Source: Desulfuromusa sp.
GTDB lineage: Bacteria; Desulfobacterota; Desulfuromonadia; Desulfuromonadales; Geopsychrobacteraceae
Reading direction: 5' to 3'
DNA length: 10,248 nucleotides
NCBI GenBank assembly: GCA_029934755.1
Contig: JAOZLQ010000078.1
Coordinates: 1 to 10,248, forward strand
A model generated the notes under the pieces. The model searched no databases and was not told where the DNA came from. It saw nothing but the letters and a program-made list of their open reading frames with translations. A program made the translations under genes and the position numbers. Positions within the stretch are counted from its first letter, which is position 1. Each line of letters begins with the position of its first letter. Below are positions 7,420-10,248 of the stretch, piece after piece.

Positions 7420-7455
7420 TAACAGCAACCTACTTAATTCTTAGAAAATGAGAAT

Positions 7456-7977
7456 ATGGAATCATCAAACTTCACCATACGCAAAAGCTTCCTAATCCCA
7501 TTGGGGTTGGCTGTAATACTCAGCCTTATTTTATTGGGTATTGCTCTTTTCTTGCAACTCCCAACGGCAAAGATAATCGTTCTCACAGCATTTCTACTAC
7601 CAATCTGTGTTATTTTTGCCGAAAGTAGCCGTCGCAAAGTTTCAGTAACTGAAGATGCTATTAAGATCAATAAATTGCTTCGCAGCAAACGTTTAGACTA
7701 TGCTGAACTAACAACTATTGATATAATTCAGGTGCGCAAACGGGTTTTTGTCAGTTTGAGCAGCGAAAATGACTTTATGATCCTGTCTAACAGTTATGAT
7801 CGGTTTGGACTGTTACTAGAACAACTACTTGCCAGAGTTCCAGAAAATGTGGTCAGTAATGAAACCCGTCAGTTGGCAGAGAATCCACCAAAAAAATGTA
7901 GTGACGTTTTTTCAGCGTGGCTTGCGGTTGCAGTTTTAACTTTAATTATTTATGTTCAACTCAGAGGTGTATTTTAA
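7456..7977 (+). CDS. Uncharacterised membrane protein with two N-terminal and one C-terminal helices
   Basis: I do not recognise this 173-residue protein. The sequence shows hydrophobic helices at about 11-33 and 38-55, which could form an N-terminal hairpin. A soluble segment follows (about 58-148, beginning ESSRRKVSVTEDAIKI), then a last hydrophobic helix at about 151-168. The soluble part has alternating strands (VSVTEDAIKINKLL, LDYAELTTIDIIQVRKRVFVSL, DFMILSN) and then an amphipathic helix (RFGLLLEQLLARV). That layout is reminiscent of bacterial PH-like domains found after paired membrane helices; this is only an inference from pattern. ATG 7456 has a weak GAGA nearby. The gene lies between moaC and dksA on the same strand, and base composition matches its neighbours. 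Inner-membrane location is likely; role unknown. Confidence 0.75.
   Translation: MESSNFTIRKSFLIPLGLAVILSLILLGIALFLQLPTAKIIVLTAFLLPICVIFAESSRRKVSVTEDAIKINKLLRSKRLDYAELTTIDIIQVRKRVFVSLSSENDFMILSNSYDRFGLLLEQLLARVPENVVSNETRQLAENPPKKCSDVFSAWLAVAVLTLIIYVQLRGVF
7928..7956 (+). promoter_or_regulatory. Possible sigma70 promoter of dksA inside the preceding gene
   Basis: TTGCAG (7928-7933), 17 bases, then TATGTT (7951-7956), in an AT-rich stretch at the 3' end of the membrane-protein gene and about 64 bases before the dksA start. Spacing is ideal and the boxes are fair; it overlaps coding sequence, so confidence is low. Confidence 0.33.
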
Positions 7978-8020
7978 CAGAATAATTAATGGCTGGGCAT
8001 CAAGCCTGGAAGGATAAATT

Positions 8021-8377
8021 ATGGATCATAAAGCCTTGGCAGAATTTAAAGACTTGCTGGATCAGCAATTAGAATCTTTGTTACAGGATGTGGGGAAAAC
8101 AGTTTCAGAAATGACAGAGGAAAACCCCAATTTCCCTGACCCAACAGATCGAGCATCGCTTGAGTCGGATCGGAACTTTGAATTGAGAATTCGAGATCGC
8201 GAACGGATGTTAATTAATAAAATCCGCAAGGCGTTGGAACGAATCAAAGATGGAACTTTTGGGCATTGTGAAAGCTGTGACGAAAAAATTGGCTTAGAGC
8301 GATTACGTGCCAGACCAGTCACAACCCTCTGTATTGACTGCAAAACAGAGCAGGAACGTCAGGAAAAGATCGGTTAA
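8021..8377 (+). CDS. dksA: DksA/TraR-family transcription regulator
   Basis: DksA-type proteins bind RNA polymerase through the secondary channel and, with ppGpp, adjust transcription of rRNA and amino-acid genes. The product is 118 residues, shorter at the N-terminus than E. coli DksA. It has a coiled-coil hairpin (about 1-75) whose tip carries the functional D40-x2-D43-x-A45 signature (DPTDRA). A four-cysteine zinc finger follows (C83, C86, C104, C107), then a final basic helix. The motifs match true DksA rather than the shorter TraR type, but several paralogues are common in this group, so this may not be the only copy. ATG 8021 has GGAAGGA about 6 bases upstream. The gene converges on a small minus-strand gene only 32 bases downstream, with no clear terminator between them. 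Confidence 0.92.
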   Translation: MDHKALAEFKDLLDQQLESLLQDVGKTVSEMTEENPNFPDPTDRASLESDRNFELRIRDRERMLINKIRKALERIKDGTFGHCESCDEKIGLERLRARPVTTLCIDCKTEQERQEKIG

Positions 8378-8409
8378 CAACCAACGCCTGATATCACAGT
8401 TTATCCAAA

Positions 8410-8631
8410 TCATTTTTTTCTTGGCCAGGGGGCACGCCTTTCTTGTCCAGCGAATATTTCACGACTTCTATAATCGCGAAGGTTAGCTTTCTGTCGAACA
8501 ATATCAACCCAACCGTCAGATCGCTTAAAACGCATAATTTTCTCCGTCGCAATTAAGACATCAAGAACATCGTTACTAACAGTACTTTCTGTTCCATCCA
8601 GATAGATGACATCAATTAAAGTCTCTTCCAT
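8410..8631 (-). CDS. Small conserved-looking protein of unknown function (73 aa)
   Basis: The product begins MEETLIDVIYLDGTESTV. It has a strand-rich first half, a central SDGWVDI segment, and a basic tail (YRSREIFAGQERRAPWPRKK). I recall similar short proteins in Geobacter relatives, with a DGT near the start, an R-S-D/E-G-W-V centre and a GPERR-like tail, but no function is known to me. There are no membrane segments and no cysteines. Support for real coding: a near-perfect Shine-Dalgarno GGAGGAGGT (8635-8643) ends 3 bases before ATG 8631. The frame continues to GTG 8649, but the ribosome site lies inside that extension. It is convergent with dksA and divergent from tatA. Confidence 0.75.
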   Translation of the reverse strand: MEETLIDVIYLDGTESTVSNDVLDVLIATEKIMRFKRSDGWVDIVRQKANLRDYRSREIFAGQERRAPWPRKK

Positions 8632-8680
8632 AGCACCTCCTCCGGCCACTCATCATGACTGTTTTGACGTTATTTTCCTG

Positions 8681-8702
8681 TAACTATAACCAAGTATAGT
8701 TA
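8681..8702. promoter_or_regulatory. Palindrome in the divergent small-gene/tatA gap, overlapping a -10-like box
   Basis: TAACTATA (8681-8688) and TATAGTTA (8695-8702) form perfect 8-base arms around ACCAAG. On the minus strand the sequence contains TATACT (plus positions 8693-8698), five of six bases of the -10 consensus, about 55 bases before the small gene's start. No good -35 box is seen at the expected distance. On the + strand six T residues follow the right arm, so it could also be a weak AU-only hairpin. An operator or divergent promoter is the more natural reading, since no + strand gene ends nearby. Confidence 0.4.
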
Positions 8703-8751
8703 TTTTTTCACTTAAATTTATCCCTGCAGCAACGTCCAATAGCAAGTTTCG

Positions 8752-8780
8752 TTGTTTTTTGATGACGATCAGTGTATGTT
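8752..8780 (+). promoter_or_regulatory. Possible sigma70 promoter of tatA
   Basis: TTGTTT (8752-8757), 17 bases, then TATGTT (8775-8780), placing a start of transcription about 50 bases before the tatA ATG. Each box matches about four of six consensus bases. Confidence 0.35.
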
Positions 8781-8834
8781 TATTGGCCTCTAATTGATTT
8801 TAAAATGTCCGCTTTTCATACAGGGAGAACCGTT

Positions 8835-9044
8835 ATGTTTGGATTGGGAACACAGGAATTATTGATCATTCTGGTACTGGTCATGATTGTCTTTGGTGCT
8901 GGCAAGTTACCCCAAGTGGGCGGAGCTCTAGGCAAAGGGTTGCGCAACTTCAAAAAAGGGGTCAATGAGGCCGATGATGATATTGAAGAGGGGCAAGTTG
9001 AGGAAATTTCAGAAGAAGATGGAAACAAGAAAAAGGATTCCTGA
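8835..9044 (+). CDS. tatA: Sec-independent protein translocase subunit TatA/TatE
   Basis: TatA forms the oligomeric inner-membrane component that lets folded proteins with twin-arginine signals cross. The product is 69 residues. A short N-terminal membrane helix spans about 7-20 (ELLIILVLVMIVFGAGKLP). The hinge FGxxKLP is at 20-26, with the invariant F20-G21. An amphipathic helix follows (VGGALGKGLRNFKKGVNEA), then a charged acidic/basic tail (DDDIEEGQVEEISEEDGNKKKDS). The polar residue in the helix entry is Q7-E8, as usual for TatA-type rather than TatB. The frame opens earlier, at GTG 8772, but ATG 8835 has AGGGAGA about 6 bases before it and begins the standard MFGLGTQELL. No tatB or tatC is in the window, so the gene stands alone here. 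Confidence 0.95.
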   Translation: MFGLGTQELLIILVLVMIVFGAGKLPQVGGALGKGLRNFKKGVNEADDDIEEGQVEEISEEDGNKKKDS

Positions 9045-9066
9045 TTACAGCTATGAAATTAAAACA

Positions 9067-9110
9067 ACGGGATGATTTGCTTAATCGCAATCCTCCCGTA
9101 TTCTATTTTA
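9067..9110 (+). terminator. Weak rho-independent terminator-like hairpin after tatA
   Basis: ACGGGA (9067-9072) pairs with TCCCGT (9094-9099). Inside it GATT and GC can pair with AATC and GC across the loop TTAATC, with small bulges. The 3' side continues ATTCTATTTTA, a T-rich but interrupted tail. It begins 22 bases after the tatA stop and separates tatA from the PP-loop gene. Confidence 0.45.
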
Positions 9111-9164
9111 TCCCCCGTAAATCCCTACATACCTAGATAACCTTTCAAATTTAAAGGAAAGTTG

Positions 9165-10142
9165 ATGAGCAAAGCACTCGGGTTAATTTCCGGAGGACTC
9201 GATAGCAGTTTGGCTGCCATGGCATTAATACGGCAAGGAATCGAGGTAACTGGAATATCTTTTGTCACCCCATTTTTTAATGCCGAAAAGGCAAAAGTAG
9301 CCGCCAAAGCTATTAGCCACGCCCTTATTATTGAAAACATCAGCAATATCCACCTACAGATGGTCAAATCTCCAAAATATGGTTATGGCCGCAACTTGAA
9401 CCCCTGCATCGACTGCCATGCCTTGATGTTTCAACTGGCGGGAGAACGGATGGTCAAAGATGACTTTGATTTCCTTTTTTCCGGCGAAGTTCTTGGCCAG
9501 CGACCTATGAGCCAGAATGCGAATGCGTTGAGATCAGTTGCCAATCTTTCCGGATTTTCCGATAGAGTTTTACGCCCTTTAAGTGCAAAACTACTACCGA
9601 TCACCCCGATGGAAGAAGCGGGACTGGTTGAACGTGAACAATTACTCGATTTTCAAGGACGGTCACGCAAGCCCCAACAAGCCTTAGCCAAAGAATGGAA
9701 CCTCCATAACTACCCGGCATCAGGAGGAGGCTGTCTGTTAACCGAGGAAGGATTTTCTAACCAATTGCGAGACCTGTTTAATCATGATTCAGACGCAACA
9801 GTTGCGGACGTTGAATTACTCAAAATAGGACGCCAATTTCGTCTCTCAGAAACCGCTAAACTGATTCTGGGGCGCCATCGTGCTGACAATGAAGCGTTGC
9901 AGCAACAGGCCAAACCAAAGCAGATAAAACTCCGCTGTCAAAATTTCAGCGGCCCGCTGGGGGTATTCTTTGGACATGCTGAACATGAGGAATTGGAAAC
10001 TGCGGCAGCAATTGTCGCCTCTTATGGAAAAGGGAAAAATGAAGCTGAAGTAGCGGTACTGTGCATCACTGCTGACGGAGAATTTATCCGGCAAGTCAAA
10101 CCGTTACCACGGGAAGTATCAGTAGAGCTACAGATTCGCTAA
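9165..10142 (+). CDS. MnmA-like PP-loop ATPase, probable tRNA or sulfur-transfer enzyme
   Basis: The 325-residue product has an adenylating PP-loop, SGGLDSS (9-15), then a Rossmann-like N-terminal domain. NPCIDCHALMF (C81, C84) resembles the MnmA segment that carries its catalytic cysteine (NPDxxCNxxIKF), with C84 in the nucleophile position. A second candidate, C190 in YPASGGGCLLTEEGF, lies where MnmA has its persulfide cysteine. This suggests ATP-dependent thiolation, most likely of tRNA. From about 250 the protein departs from MnmA and ends in a distinct domain (PLGVFFGHAEHEELETAAAIV). Homologues in Geobacter relatives are annotated, from memory, as ThiI/TrmU-like proteins without a proven substrate. 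ATG 9165 has AAAGGAAA 4-5 bases upstream; an in-frame TTG at 9162 is less likely. It stands alone between a weak terminator and repeat copy 4, which begins 6 bases past its stop. Confidence 0.87.
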   Translation: MSKALGLISGGLDSSLAAMALIRQGIEVTGISFVTPFFNAEKAKVAAKAISHALIIENISNIHLQMVKSPKYGYGRNLNPCIDCHALMFQLAGERMVKDDFDFLFSGEVLGQRPMSQNANALRSVANLSGFSDRVLRPLSAKLLPITPMEEAGLVEREQLLDFQGRSRKPQQALAKEWNLHNYPASGGGCLLTEEGFSNQLRDLFNHDSDATVADVELLKIGRQFRLSETAKLILGRHRADNEALQQQAKPKQIKLRCQNFSGPLGVFFGHAEHEELETAAAIVASYGKGKNEAEVAVLCITADGEFIRQVKPLPREVSVELQIR

Positions 10143-10148
10143 TTCTTG

Positions 10149-10248
10149 TTTAACGGAGAGGCGGAGAGTCAGAGAGAAAATCACAACCGTTCAAACCAAG
10201 TCTAGCCACCAAGGCACCAAGTTCACCAAGAAGGTCAAAACTGCTTTT
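10149..10248. repeat. Long palindromic intergenic repeat, copy 4 (left half only, cut by window end)
   Basis: It starts with GTTTAACGGAGAGGCGGAGA and continues through a purine-rich outer arm into TAGCCACCAAGGCACCAAG and TTCACCAAGAAGGTCAAAAC. The order is the same as the left arm of copies 2 and 3. The right half lies outside the window. It begins 6 bases after the PP-loop gene's stop codon. It is the most diverged left arm: CAACCGTTCAAACCAAG replaces the CCTTTAAAACCAGAG seen in copies 2 and 3. Confidence 0.88.

Noticed and set aside
8378..8409. Bidirectional terminator between convergent dksA and the small minus-strand gene
   Set aside because: No stable inverted repeat with a T-run is visible in the 32-base gap.

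Overview
The window is about 10 kb of bacterial housekeeping chromosome at moderate GC (mid-40s by eye). Family content points to the Desulfuromonadales/Geobacter relatives (Desulfuromonadota). It has a fused radical SAM/DUF2344 protein beside RNase G, a short DksA of about 118 residues, radA followed by moaC, and a MnmA-like PP-loop protein of the kind seen in that group. This placement is inferred from gene content, not from a marker gene. No phage, transposase, CRISPR or defence genes were found.

Left part (1-5000): the last codons of a PiT-type phosphate permease (+) enter from the left edge. Three minus-strand genes follow, transcribed in the order J-domain protein (5291-4998), radical SAM/DUF2344 protein (4672-2153), RNase G (1845-343). 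Each of the gaps pit/rng, rng/rSAM and rSAM/J-protein holds one copy of the same long, nearly palindromic repeat of about 180-220 bp. A fourth copy runs off the right edge at 10248.

Middle part (5000-8400): radA starts divergently from the J-domain gene behind a sigma70-like promoter. It is followed on the + strand by moaC (molybdopterin precursor synthesis), an unrecognised three-helix membrane protein, and dksA.

Right part (8400-10248): a small uncharacterised minus-strand protein converges on dksA and diverges from tatA. An 8-bp-arm palindrome lies in the divergent gap. A weak terminator-like hairpin follows tatA. Next comes a PP-loop ATPase with cysteines matching MnmA's catalytic pair, probably a tRNA or sulfur-transfer enzyme. 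Repeat copy 4 follows.

The genes are ordinary. The unusual element is the interspersed palindromic repeat: four copies in 10 kb, 8/9-bp internal periodicity, a shared GGTTTTAAAACC centre, and one copy whose outer arms are exchanged relative to its centre. Several starts were moved from the longest open frame to internal codons with clear ribosome binding sites (rSAM, J protein, radA, moaC, small protein, tatA, PP-loop protein).
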